This document shows positions 1-5,504 of a DNA stretch of 5,504 nucleotides, piece after piece. The translations under genes and the position numbers were made by a program. How positions within the stretch are numbered: the first letter of the stretch is position 1; every line of letters begins with the position of its first letter. The stretch is from Alphaproteobacteria bacterium. GTDB taxonomy: Bacteria; Pseudomonadota; Alphaproteobacteria; Rs-D84. The notes below the pieces were generated by a model. That model searched no databases. It had not been told where the DNA came from and saw nothing but the letters and a program-made list of their open reading frames with translations. The stretch lies in NCBI GenBank assembly GCA_024402835.1, contig JAKSSZ010000045.1, positions 1 through 5,504 of the forward strand. The letters run 5' to 3'.

Positions 1-1
1 A

Positions 2-202
2 AATGGAATAATATACAGTCCGTACTCACAATATAATCTAACAATGAAATGTGAATTAAGCGGACTTCAAGTAGGTTCTGGAGAATTCGGAGGAAAATCA
101 GAATTTGTTTTCAGTTTACCTAAGACTTCTAGAAAGTTATTCAGGACGAAATACATTCCTGGAAAAGAGGATGATATTTCCTTTAGATTTATTGAAAACT
201 AA
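2..202 (+). CDS. C-terminal end of an unrecognised protein, cut by the window start
   Basis: A forward frame is open from the first bases of the window to a TAA at 200-202, about 66 codons. No in-frame start is required, because the frame stays open upstream of the only ATG (44-46), so this is probably the end of a longer gene. The visible chain is moderately charged and rich in Gly, Ser and aromatic residues (for example QVGSGEFGGKSEFVFSLP), with no membrane segment and no motif I recognise. Codon use differs from the neighbours: six of seven glycines are GGA and all three arginines are AGA or AGG, whereas the start of uvrA mostly uses GGT/GGG and CGC/CGT. This suggests a different origin, though the sample is small. 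Its TAA overlaps the TAG that ends the uvrA remnant on the other strand, so it sits exactly at the point where uvrA homology is lost. A chance open frame is possible but less likely. I assign no function. Confidence 0.5.
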   Translation, partial: NGIIYSPYSQYNLTMKCELSGLQVGSGEFGGKSEFVFSLPKTSRKLFRTKYIPGKEDDISFRFIEN

Positions 203-1535
203 ATACTTTCTTTTTTATCCAAAACTTGCGGTAAATTTACAAACCATTGATATGAATCATCTATTGACATATCACAGACATCCATGATATCACAATTATT
301 GATTTTGATACACAGTGCCTGTATATTCAATCTTTTACCATGACAAGTAGAACATGTTTTTTCTGTTAAATACTGGGACAACTCATCTTTTTTACTATCT
401 GATTCTGATTCACGAAATCTGCGTTCTAAATTTGGTATTACACCCTCGTAAGCCTTTTCATAAATAAAACCATTCCAATTTATTTCTCTTTTTGAGATAA
501 TGTAAACCAAGGTTTTGACAATGATATTTTATAACTTTTATGTAAAGCAGTTAACAAATGTTCATACTGTGATAACATTCCCCCACGGGACCACGGAGCA
601 ATAGCGCCATCTTGGATAGATTTTGATGGGTCTGGAACAACTAAATCAGGAGATATATTTAATTGAACACCCAAACCACCACAAGTATTACAAGCGCCAA
701 CAGGTGCATTAAATGAAAACAATCTGGGTTCTATTTTTGGAACAGTAAAACCACTTATTGGACAAGCATATTCTTGGGAATATAAAATATCTTCATTAGT
801 ATCAAGACGACGAACAATAACAGAACCTTTGACTAAACGTAAAGATGATTCAAAAGCAGCATACAATCTGGAACGAAACTCATCAGATATATCATCATTA
901 GTTGGTATAACCATTCTATCTATGATTATAAAAATTGTATGTTTTTTATTTTTATCTAATTCTATCGGTGAAGACAAATCAAACAATTCATTGTCTATGA
1001 TTGCTCGTTTATACCCCTGTTTTACTAAAAAAGCCAACTCTTTTTTATATTCACCTTTGCGTTCACGAACAAAAGGCGCCATAACATATATTTTTGTATC
1101 AGCGGGCAATCTTAAAGCCATTTCAACCATTTCAGCAATAGTTTGAGATTTTATTGGCAAACCTGTCACAGGGGAATATGGTACACCAATACGAGCCCAC
1201 AATAATCGCAAATAATCATATATTTCAGTCACCGTTCCAACAGTAGAACGAGGGTTATGAGAGGTTGTTTTTTGTTCAATTGATATGGCAGGAGAAAGCC
1301 CTTCGATTGTATCAACATCAGGTTTTTTTTGCATATCAAGAAACTGTCTTGCATAACTTGAAAGAGATTCTACATATCTGCGTTGACCTTCGGCATAAAG
1401 AGTATTAAATGCCAAAGAAGATTTACCAGACCCAGATACACCTGTTAAAACGACAAGTTTATCTTTTGGTAAATCCACATTAATATCTTTAAGATTATTT
1501 TCACGGGCCCCGCGAATCTTTATAAAATCATTCAT
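199..1535 (-). pseudogene. uvrA: uvrA remnant: excinuclease ABC subunit A, frameshifted and truncated
   Basis: UvrA is the damage-sensing ATPase of nucleotide excision repair; it loads UvrB on DNA. The first frame (1535 down to 480, 351 codons) starts with the normal N-terminus MNDFIKIRGARENNLKDI. It has Walker A GVSGSGKS (residues 32-39), the conserved SSYARQFL segment, and the first zinc region CPISGF ... CNTCGGLG. The alphaproteobacteria-like CPIS form lacks the second Cys seen in E. coli. It stops after LSQKEK. Homology resumes in another frame at about 495 and runs to a TAG at 199-201. This part carries GVIPNLERRFRESES, CSTCHGKRL (a conserved CxxCxGxRL site) and CDMSI. About 447 residues remain of the usual 940-950. 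The ABC signature, the first Walker B and the whole second ATPase are absent, so the product cannot be a functional UvrA. The rest of the reading frame is clean, which implies recent decay. No good Shine-Dalgarno precedes the ATG. It lies 19 bp behind rodZ and is probably co-transcribed or translationally coupled with it. Confidence 0.9.
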
Positions 1536-1554
1536 AATAAAATTTATACTCTTA

Positions 1555-2400
1555 TTATTCTGCTATACCAACAGATTTTAGAGCATCGGGAGACATTGAA
1601 ATACCAGTTTTTCGTGTATTTGCTGGTCCTAACTTTTTTAATAATGTTCCATCAACCCACACATCTATTGCCCCAACATTACCAAATGTACCTTTGTATT
1701 TATCACCATTTGGCATATAAAAGACATCTCCGGAAACCAATTCTAAACTAAATATAGAATTACCACGTGCATCTTCTATTTTTACCCAAGAATCTTTTTC
1801 TGCCTGTAAAATAACTCTGGCTTCTTCCCTGTTTTTTGTTCCAAATCTTTCATGAACAGGTAATTTAAATGCAGGGTCAGATACCGTTGTTGCAACTTCT
1901 GTTTTTGTTTCAACAGGTTGAACTGTCTTTTTGTTTCCTGAAAACACCAATAAGATTACTATTAAAACAACAAGCAATCCCCCAAAAATACCAGCTAATA
2001 ATTTCCAATTCTTCTTAATATATTGCAAAATTTTTGAATAATAATTTTTTAAATCTTCTTTGGTTACAAATTTATGTTTACCTTGTTCTACATTAGAAAC
2101 TTCAATCTTTTCTTCTTCTTTTATTAAACCAAGTTCCTTTTTGATTTTTCCGACAACTTCGTCCGGATTTAATCCAAGTTCCATCGCATAATTACGAGCA
2201 AAACCAAGTATATATACTGTTTCTGGAATAACATTATAATTTCCATCTTCCAATGCTTGTAAAAATTCTTCGCGAATACATAATGTCTTTGCAATAGTTG
2301 ATATTTCACGTTTTCTGCGACCTGTGGTACGTGCCGTACGCAACATTTCTGCTGCAGTAATATCTGCTATTTGTTCCATTATTTCTTGATTTTCACTCAT
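1555..2400 (-). CDS. rodZ: RodZ-like cytoskeletal membrane protein (N-terminal HTH, one TM, DUF4115)
   Basis: RodZ-type proteins sit in the inner membrane and link the MreB cytoskeleton to the cell-wall elongation machinery. The 281-residue product has a cytoplasmic helix-turn-helix domain (about 15-90, including ISTIAKTLCIREEFLQALEDG and VYILGFARNYAMELG). A charged linker follows, then one strongly hydrophobic segment (about 132-153, WKLLAGIFGGLLVVLIVILLVF). After that comes a low-complexity Thr/Val-rich linker and a C-terminal periplasmic DUF4115/RodZ_C domain (about 193-262, ILQAEKDSWVKIEDARGN ... GDVFYMPNGDKYKGTFGNVGAIDVWVDG). The start at 2400 is chosen because AGAGG lies 7 nt upstream. 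A longer TTG-started frame from 2472 overlaps dusB and adds 24 residues outside the family domain. The gene lies 56 bp after dusB, has its own promoter in that gap, and is followed 19 bp later by uvrA. DUF4115 proteins vary, so the exact RodZ role is inferred from architecture. Confidence 0.85.
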   Translation of the reverse strand: MSENQEIMEQIADITAAEMLRTARTTGRRKREISTIAKTLCIREEFLQALEDGNYNVIPETVYILGFARNYAMELGLNPDEVVGKIKKELGLIKEEEKIEVSNVEQGKHKFVTKEDLKNYYSKILQYIKKNWKLLAGIFGGLLVVLIVILLVFSGNKKTVQPVETKTEVATTVSDPAFKLPVHERFGTKNREEARVILQAEKDSWVKIEDARGNSIFSLELVSGDVFYMPNGDKYKGTFGNVGAIDVWVDGTLLKKLGPANTRKTGISMSPDALKSVGIAE

Positions 2401-2407
2401 AGATAAA

Positions 2408-2412
2408 CCTCT
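2408..2412 (-). promoter_or_regulatory. ribosome binding site that sets the rodZ start
   Basis: AGAGG lies 7 nt before the ATG at 2400 on the reverse strand. It is the reason for preferring this start over the TTG at 2472, which has no comparable site and falls inside the end of dusB. Confidence 0.75.
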
Positions 2413-2431
2413 TTTATTTATTTCATATAAG

Positions 2432-2460
2432 ATATTAAGCCCAGAACTGTCAAATGTCAA
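2432..2460 (-). promoter_or_regulatory. sigma70-type promoter of rodZ
   Basis: On the reverse strand a perfect -35 TTGACA (2455-2460) is followed after 17 nt by TAATAT (2432-2437, five of six consensus bases). A start near 2425 would give a 5' leader of about 25 nt carrying the AGAGG ribosome site. The -35 contains the TGA that ends dusB. A second TTGACA lies 7 nt downstream (2448-2453), 17 nt before TTATAT (2425-2430), so a second, shifted start is possible. This would let rodZ and the uvrA remnant be transcribed independently of dusB. Confidence 0.65.
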
Positions 2461-3371
2461 ACAATGTGCCAAAATTCTTTTATCGCATTTCTTAATAATT
2501 GCTCATCTGTAATTTGATTTATTTTTACACGAAATTGCGAAGAATTTTCCATACCAGCAGAATACCAAGCGACATGCTTGCGAAACATAGGAATCCCCTG
2601 CTTTACACCATAATAATTTATAACATAATCCAAATGTTCCAATACTATGTTTCCTGTGTCATCTATATTTGGATGATTTCCACATAATTCACCAAAAAGC
2701 CAAGGTTGTCCAAGCATTGCACGTCCAATCATTACACCATCATAATTTAAATTATAATATTTTTTTATATCTTCTATGTTTTTTATATCACCATTAGCAA
2801 TAATAGGTAACGGTAAATTTGGTTTTATATCCAGTGTAGATTTACCGAAATATCCCTGTGCACGAGTTCTACCATGTAAAATAACAAACGATGCCCCACA
2901 ATCTGCTGATATACGAACAAGGTCTTGCCAATTTTTATGTTGTTCATCCCAACCTAACCTTGTTTTAACAGAAACTGGTATATTTACAGATTTTACAACT
3001 TGTTCTATTATCTGCCCAGCAAGTTTATGATTCTGCATTAAATAAGCCCCTGCACCTGCTCTGGTTGCTACTTTTGGAACAGGACACCCCATATTTATGT
3101 TTATCCATTTTGCGCCGTTATCTTCCAATATTTTTGCAGATTCCCCCATCAGTGTAGCATTTGCACCGAAAATTTGTGCGCCGATGTTTCCTTCATCAAA
3201 ATATGTGTCAAAGTTTCTGATACAATTTTTATGTTGTTCAACTAAAGAATGGCACGATATCATTTCTGTCACTATTGGTATATCCGGAGCAAATTTCCGA
3301 ATCATCATTCTAAAAGGTTTATCTGTGATACCAGCAAGAGGTGCAGCAAAAATTTGATTATTTGTAAACAT
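2457..3371 (-). CDS. dusB: tRNA-dihydrouridine synthase, DusB/NifR3 type
   Basis: This FMN- and NADPH-dependent cytoplasmic enzyme reduces specific uridines in tRNA to dihydrouridine. The 304-residue length is slightly short for DusB. It opens with the flavin-barrel strand FAAPLAGITDKPFR (8-21). It continues with NINMGCPVPKV, with catalytic Cys96, then GAGAYLM, VKTRLGW (Lys136) and HGRTRAQGYFGK (His167). The phosphate-binding end of the TIM barrel reads PIIANGDI and GVMIGRAMLGQPWLF, and the C-terminal helical domain contains RKHVAWYSAG. All expected catalytic and FMN-contact motifs are present. DusB rather than DusA or DusC is favoured by the MGCP-x-x-KV context and the GQPW motif, but the subtype is inferred. 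There is no Shine-Dalgarno before the ATG. A promoter places the transcription start essentially at the start codon, so the mRNA is probably leaderless. It is divergent from ftsB with 21 bp between starts and is followed by rodZ. Confidence 0.93.
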   Translation of the reverse strand: MFTNNQIFAAPLAGITDKPFRMMIRKFAPDIPIVTEMISCHSLVEQHKNCIRNFDTYFDEGNIGAQIFGANATLMGESAKILEDNGAKWININMGCPVPKVATRAGAGAYLMQNHKLAGQIIEQVVKSVNIPVSVKTRLGWDEQHKNWQDLVRISADCGASFVILHGRTRAQGYFGKSTLDIKPNLPLPIIANGDIKNIEDIKKYYNLNYDGVMIGRAMLGQPWLFGELCGNHPNIDDTGNIVLEHLDYVINYYGVKQGIPMFRKHVAWYSAGMENSSQFRVKINQITDEQLLRNAIKEFWHIV

Positions 3372-3383
3372 TTGTGATATAAT
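3354..3383 (+). promoter_or_regulatory. promoter of ftsB (extended -10), leaderless start
   Basis: On the forward strand TTGATT (3354-3359, four of six consensus bases) is followed after 18 nt by a perfect TATAAT (3378-3383). TG sits one base upstream (TGATATAAT), an extended -10. Only 9 nt separate the -10 from the ftsB ATG at 3393, so transcription should start at the ATG or within about 3 nt of it. The -35 lies within the dusB coding sequence. Confidence 0.65.
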
Positions 3384-3409
3384 ATAAACGCTATGAGAGA
3401 AAAAATCAA
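3381..3409 (-). promoter_or_regulatory. promoter of dusB, overlapping that of ftsB; leaderless start
   Basis: On the reverse strand TTGATT (3404-3409) is followed after 17 nt by TATATT (3381-3386), with the alternative -10 TATTAT at 3379-3384. The dusB ATG (3371) begins after 9 nt, so little or no leader is possible, and no Shine-Dalgarno is present. The -10 shares bases 3381-3383 with the ftsB -10, and the -35 lies in ftsB codons 4-6. Confidence 0.6.
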
Positions 3410-3722
3410 AAAAATCGTTAATTTTATTAAAAATGCTTGGTCTGGAAGCAGAGCTGGTAAGTTTGGTATATTTTTATTTATATTATCTGTGTTTCTATTT
3501 ACCAGATTATTCTGTGGGAGTCATAACATTCAAGGATTTATTATTAATTCTTGGAAAGTGCATTCTGAACAAAAAGAGTTAATACAAGCAAAACAACAAT
3601 TAGAAACTCGCAGAAATCAAATTAAATTATTACGTCAAAATAACACTTCTGACTACATAGAAGAATTAGGGTTGAAAGTTTTAAACTTTGGCAACCCTAA
3701 CTTTCAAGAACTTGAATACTAA
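3393..3722 (+). CDS. ftsB: FtsB/DivIC-family septum formation initiator
   Basis: FtsB-type proteins are small bitopic components of the divisome that, with FtsL and FtsQ, activate septal peptidoglycan synthesis. The 109-residue product has a basic cytoplasmic N-terminus (MREKIKKIVNFIKNAW). One membrane segment follows (about 24-41, FGIFLFILSVFLFTRLF). A periplasmic coiled-coil-like stretch comes next (about 55-82, EQKELIQAKQQLETRRNQIKLL). It ends with the family's C-terminal signature, DYIEELGLKVLNFGNPNF (87-104). N-in topology follows from the positive residues before the membrane segment. The gene is alone on its strand, divergent from dusB and convergent with tspO. I know alphaproteobacterial ftsB mainly from between eno and the pdh genes, so this location is atypical. 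Translation probably begins on a leaderless mRNA: no ribosome site precedes the ATG and an extended -10 lies 9 nt upstream. The last 19 codons form a long inverted repeat. Confidence 0.85.
   Translation: MREKIKKIVNFIKNAWSGSRAGKFGIFLFILSVFLFTRLFCGSHNIQGFIINSWKVHSEQKELIQAKQQLETRRNQIKLLRQNNTSDYIEELGLKVLNFGNPNFQELEY
3666..3700 (-). terminator. long hairpin in the ftsB 3' end, likely terminator of tspO
   Basis: A 9-bp perfect arm pair, TTAGGGTTG (3666-3674) and CAACCCTAA (3692-3700), encloses a second perfect pair, AAAGTTT (3675-3681) and AAACTTT (3683-3689). The stem is interrupted only by an unpaired GG (3690-3691). Read on the reverse strand it lies 32 bp past the tspO stop and is followed by TTCTTCT, a weak T-rich tail. 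Read forward it has no T tract and sits before the ftsB stop, so it is a better terminator for tspO than for ftsB. It also encodes ftsB residues 92-103. Confidence 0.5.
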
Positions 3723-3731
3723 TAAGATTTG

Positions 3732-4211
3732 CTAGTTCATATATACTATCATTGTATTTAGGTAGCAAGCAAACAACAACCATAGTAAATAAGGAACTGT
3801 TAACCAAAACGCTGAATGACGTATTCTGAAAAATGCCTTTGACATAAACATCGCAACTATTATAAGAGCAACAAGAACTATTAAACTTATTTGTGTTAAA
3901 TTTAATCCAAAAAATACCCAAGTCCACAATGCGTTTAATATTAGATTACCAGCAAATAACGTATATGCTGTTATTCTATCACGATATTCCGCAACAGAAT
4001 CTCTTTGTATTACTAAAAACAATGCTACACCCAATAATATATACAATATTCCCCATACAACACTAAATACCCAACCATCAGGTGTCAAAACAGAATTATT
4101 TAGTGTTGTATACCAAACATTCTGTCCACTGGCAGTCGGTGCAAAAAGCAATCCAACAAGTCCTGGTAAAAAAGATAAAAACATAGCAAAAATAAATTTT
4201 AGAAATGTCAT
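3732..4211 (-). CDS. tspO: TspO/MBR family tryptophan-rich sensory protein
   Basis: TspO is a five-helix integral membrane protein that binds porphyrins and sterol-like ligands. In Rhodobacter it modulates tetrapyrrole metabolism and photosynthesis genes, and its biochemical role elsewhere is unsettled. The 159-residue length is typical. Family landmarks are in order: PGLVGLLF (16-23), NVWYTTL (31-37), LTPDGWVFSVVWGILYILLG (42-61), LNALWTWVFFGLN (92-104) and PYLLWLLFACYLN (140-152). Five hydrophobic segments fall near 3-23, 46-67, 79-99, 106-126 and 134-155. The ATG at 4211 has a perfect AAAGGAGG 5 nt upstream, in contrast to the other genes here. It follows yifB by 74 bp and may be read with it. 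The stop is 9 bp from the ftsB stop. No photosynthesis or heme gene is visible next to it, so the ligand and process are unknown. Confidence 0.92.
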   Translation of the reverse strand: MTFLKFIFAMFLSFLPGLVGLLFAPTASGQNVWYTTLNNSVLTPDGWVFSVVWGILYILLGVALFLVIQRDSVAEYRDRITAYTLFAGNLILNALWTWVFFGLNLTQISLIVLVALIIVAMFMSKAFFRIRHSAFWLTVPYLLWLLFACYLNTMIVYMN

Positions 4212-4216
4212 AGTTT

Positions 4217-4224
4217 CCTCCTTT
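4217..4224 (-). promoter_or_regulatory. perfect ribosome binding site of tspO
   Basis: AAAGGAGG on the reverse strand lies 5 nt before the tspO ATG at 4211. It is the strongest translation-initiation signal in the window and fixes the start. Confidence 0.85.
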
Positions 4225-4225
4225 G

Positions 4226-4251
4226 TTATGACACTGTAAAATGTATCATAA
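4226..4251. repeat. imperfect 26-bp dyad upstream of tspO, possible operator
   Basis: The arms TTATGACAC (4226-4234) and GTATCATAA (4243-4251) pair at eight of nine positions around an 8-nt AT-rich centre. The dyad ends one base before the tspO ribosome site and overlaps a possible reverse-strand -10, TATGAT (4245-4250), for which I find no good -35. It could bind a dimeric repressor, or form a weak RNA hairpin after yifB. No T tract follows, so a terminator is unlikely. Function is inferred only from position and symmetry. Confidence 0.3.
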
Positions 4252-4285
4252 TTTGGAAGGCCTGTATATTGGGATGAATTCCTAT

Positions 4286-5504
4286 CTATTTTCCCATAAC
4301 ACCGTATTTGCCACGATTTATAGGTCTGTAAGATAACGCTTCGGTTATATCCGCCATATTTATAGTATCCGAATCACGTAAATCAGCGATAGTTCTGGCT
4401 ATTCTTTTTATTCTATTATATCCACGTGCAGACAAACCCATTTTTTCTGCTGCTGCATTTAAAAACTTTGTTAAATCTTCATCAAGAATAACATATTTTT
4501 CTAAATCTTTGCCGTCCAGTAAAGAATTCATATAACCCTGACGTTTTATTTGTTTTTCACGTGCTTTTACAACCCGTTTTCTGATATCGGCACTTGTTTC
4601 TTGTTGAATAGCATTTTGTTGTTTATTTATTTTCCATGGGTTTACTGCATCTATATCAACATGTAAATCTATTCTATCTAATAATGGGCCAGATATTTTA
4701 TTTTGATATGCTTCTGCACAACGTGGTGCTTTTGAACAAGATAAAGCCGCGTTACCCAAATTACCACAAGGACATGGATTCATCGCGGCTATTAATTGAA
4801 ATCTTGCTGGATATACTGCATTATGTTTTGCACGAGAAATTACGATTTTACCAGATTCCATTGGCTGACGAAGAATCTCTAAAGTTGCCCTATTGAATTC
4901 AGGCAATTCATCCAAGAACAATACTCCATTATGAGCCAAAGATATTTCACCAGGTTTTGCATCTGCACCACCACCAGCCAAAGCAACCGCACTAGCAGTA
5001 TGATGAACACTTCTGAACGGACGAACAGAAATTAAATCTTGGTCTTCTAGTTTTCCGGCTATTGAATACACTATTGATGTTTCCAAAATTTCATTAGCGG
5101 TCATTTCTGGCATAATTGTTGGTAATCTGGAAGCCAACATTGTTTTGCCAGACCCAGGGGGGCCAACCATTAACATAGCATGTCCACCAGCAGCAGCTAT
5201 TTCCAAAGCCCTTTTTGCGGATTCTTGACCATAAACTTCTGATAAATCGAGTTTTTTTGTGTTATTTTGTGAAGAAGAAACAGATTTTTTTATATCGGGT
5301 AATGGTAATATCTGTGTGCCATGGAAATGATTTATTAAATCCAGTATATGTTTTGGTGCAAGAACATCCATATTACCAGACCAACGGGCTTCGCCCCCCT
5401 GGACATTGGGACAAATTATTCCCAATTTGTTTTCTGTTGCCCAAACACTGGAAGCCAAAACGCCATTTGTCTTTACGATATTACCGTTTAAACCAATTTC
5501 CCCA
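4286..5504 (-). CDS. comM: YifB/ComM-family AAA+ ATPase (Mg-chelatase-like), 5' end outside the window
   Basis: YifB/ComM is a hexameric AAA+ helicase that promotes branch migration during natural transformation and recombination in Vibrio and Haemophilus; it is not a true magnesium chelatase. About 405 codons are visible and the frame is open through the right edge. The usual length is about 500, so roughly 100 N-terminal residues of the Lon-like ChlI domain are missing. The visible chain begins GEIGLNGNIVKTNGVL, the end of that domain. Then come EVYGQESAKRALEIAAAGGHAML, Walker A GPPGSGKT, Walker B GVLFLDELPEF and RQPMESG. Next are sensor and Zn-like elements (MNPCPCGNLG, with further Cys in SCSKAPRC) and GPLLDRIDLHVD. 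The C-terminal Mg_chelatase_C helices (LSARGYNRIKRIARTIADL ... ITEALSYR) complete it. All key ATPase residues are intact. An internal TTG at 5456-5458 could be mistaken for a start, but family homology runs straight through it. Its promoter lies outside the window. No clear intrinsic terminator follows it. Confidence 0.93.
   Translation of the reverse strand, partial: GEIGLNGNIVKTNGVLASSVWATENKLGIICPNVQGGEARWSGNMDVLAPKHILDLINHFHGTQILPLPDIKKSVSSSQNNTKKLDLSEVYGQESAKRALEIAAAGGHAMLMVGPPGSGKTMLASRLPTIMPEMTANEILETSIVYSIAGKLEDQDLISVRPFRSVHHTASAVALAGGGADAKPGEISLAHNGVLFLDELPEFNRATLEILRQPMESGKIVISRAKHNAVYPARFQLIAAMNPCPCGNLGNAALSCSKAPRCAEAYQNKISGPLLDRIDLHVDIDAVNPWKINKQQNAIQQETSADIRKRVVKAREKQIKRQGYMNSLLDGKDLEKYVILDEDLTKFLNAAAEKMGLSARGYNRIKRIARTIADLRDSDTINMADITEALSYRPINRGKYGVMGK

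Noticed and set aside
105..287. Forward open frame of 60 codons crossing the uvrA breakpoint
   Set aside because: It overlaps the more convincing frame ending at 202 and then runs antisense through real UvrA codons. No ribosome site or family match is visible.
829..1146. Forward open frame of 105 codons opposite uvrA
   Set aside because: It is antisense to well-conserved UvrA codons and has no recognisable domain or start signal. The same reasoning removes the forward frames at 2499-2687, 2776-3030 and 3097-3357 (opposite dusB) and 4636-4896 (opposite yifB).
480..1535. An intact 351-residue UvrA-like short protein
   Set aside because: The C-terminal residues lead directly into a frameshift with UvrA homology resuming in the next frame, and both the ABC signature and Walker B are missing. 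It is the first part of a broken gene, not a designed short form.
2401..2472. A 24-residue N-terminal extension of the RodZ-like protein from a TTG at 2472
   Set aside because: It overlaps dusB and the rodZ promoter, has no ribosome site, and lies outside the helix-turn-helix domain. The ATG at 2400 has AGAGG at good spacing.
3697..3927. Reverse open frame of 76 codons over the ftsB/tspO junction
   Set aside because: It is an out-of-frame shadow of the tspO coding sequence, whose family motifs are unambiguous in the other frame.
4252..4285. A sigma70 promoter or intrinsic terminator between yifB and tspO
   Set aside because: I found no -35 at acceptable spacing from the TATGAT candidate and no stem followed by a T tract. 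AGGCCT and GGAATTCATCC are only short symmetric patches.
5456..5458. A TTG start that would make YifB/ComM complete within the window
   Set aside because: Family-like sequence (GEIGLNGNIVKTNGVL) continues in frame upstream to the window edge, and the protein would be about 100 residues short.

Overview
The window looks like a piece of chromosome from an AT-rich alphaproteobacterium, roughly one third G+C by eye. It could be a host-associated or otherwise reduced lineage. The gene content supports this: a TspO/MBR membrane protein, a RodZ-like protein, a short FtsB/DivIC-type division protein, DusB, YifB/ComM, and a UvrA whose first zinc-site half reads CPISGF, a form I associate with alphaproteobacteria. 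No rRNA, tRNA, CRISPR array, transposase or phage gene is visible. I see no new multi-gene system here. The interest lies in a decaying repair gene, its breakpoint, and compact regulatory architecture.

Layout, left to right. Positions 2-202 hold the 3' end of an unrecognised forward gene that enters from outside the window. It meets tail-to-tail a broken uvrA (199-1535, reverse). The uvrA remnant keeps about the first half of the protein, has an internal out-of-frame deletion near 480-510, and loses all recognisable homology near 200-207. Upstream of uvrA on the reverse strand lie the rodZ-like gene (1555-2400) and dusB (2457-3371). dusB, rodZ and uvrA run in the same direction and could be read as one unit, but rodZ also has its own near-consensus sigma70-type promoter overlapping the dusB stop codon.

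dusB diverges from ftsB (3393-3722, forward) across only 21 bp. That gap holds two overlapping, almost mirror-image promoters. Both place transcription starts at or within a few bases of the ATG, and neither gene has a Shine-Dalgarno sequence, so both mRNAs are predicted to be leaderless. ftsB converges on tspO (3732-4211, reverse) with 9 bp between stop codons. A long hairpin inside the end of ftsB is placed to terminate the tspO transcript. tspO has a perfect Shine-Dalgarno sequence and an upstream dyad. yifB/comM (4286 to the window end, reverse) is cut by the right edge and lacks roughly its first 100 residues.

Functionally these are housekeeping genes: cell shape and division (RodZ, FtsB), tRNA modification (DusB), DNA uptake or recombination (YifB/ComM), membrane tetrapyrrole/lipid binding (TspO) and nucleotide excision repair (UvrA, broken). 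If no second uvrA exists in this genome, excision repair has been lost, which would fit reductive evolution. An assembly artefact at the left edge has to be excluded first.
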